From positions 1-5,318 of the forward strand of contig JAFGBE010000113.1 in the NCBI GenBank assembly GCA_016933315.1: DNA of 5,318 nucleotides, read 5' to 3'. Origin of the DNA: Candidatus Auribacterota bacterium (GTDB lineage Bacteria; Auribacterota; UBA6266). Positions 5,261-5,318 of this stretch are shown one piece after another (the first letter of the stretch is position 1; every line of letters begins with the position of its first letter). The notes under the pieces were generated by a model that was given only the letters and a program-made list of their open reading frames with translations, was not told where the DNA came from and did no database searches. The position numbers and the translations under genes were made by a program.

Positions 5261-5318
5261 GTTATTTTTATATCTTTTTGTATCTGAAGGCGAAAAACGC
5301 GGAAAGCTGTGTCCTCAG

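Noticed and set aside
5261..5318. End of a further minus-strand gene, or start of a plus-strand gene, at the right edge
   Set aside because: Two minus frames (stops near 5269 and 5239) and one plus frame are open to the edge. With so few codons nothing distinguishes them.
1..5318. CRISPR arrays, tRNAs, rRNA, insertion sequences
   Set aside because: No regularly spaced repeats, cloverleaf-like sequence, transposase motifs or terminal inverted repeats were seen when reading both strands.

Overview
All genes I can support lie on the minus strand, so transcription runs from high to low coordinates. The window has two parts. The right part (2766-5174) is a conserved two-gene polyamine operon: carboxynorspermidine decarboxylase (nspC) followed by carboxynorspermidine synthase, closed by a rho-independent terminator at about 2681-2719. 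Together they reduce an imine of an aminated C4 aldehyde with a diamine and then decarboxylate the product, giving norspermidine or spermidine without S-adenosylmethionine.

The left part (1-2613) looks more AT-rich by eye and holds genes of unknown role. A three-gene unit comes first: an exported TPR-repeat protein with a TTG start, a 58-residue C4 zinc-ribbon protein overlapping it by 14 bases, and a 185-residue exported protein with a glycine/serine-rich loop. Next come a 49-residue cysteine-containing ORF and the start of a NYN/DUF88 (LabA-like, PIN-fold) ribonuclease-type protein that runs off the left edge.

The most interesting non-coding signal is a pair of matching promoter-like elements. 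A 16-base palindrome (CGACA-N6-TGTCG), followed at fixed spacing by an extended -10-like TGTTAkTAT, sits 37 bases upstream of the TPR start and 39 bases upstream of the start of the small cysteine ORF. The copies agree at 25 of 33 ungapped positions. This suggests the two units answer to the same regulator.

The organism is probably a Gram-negative-type, perhaps uncultured, bacterium: it has Sec signal peptides, TPR exported proteins, the nspC pathway, and a NYN protein of a style I associate with candidate phyla such as Omnitrophota. That placement is weak inference. No tRNA, rRNA, CRISPR array or insertion sequence was seen, and no stretch over 300 bases lacks a gene.
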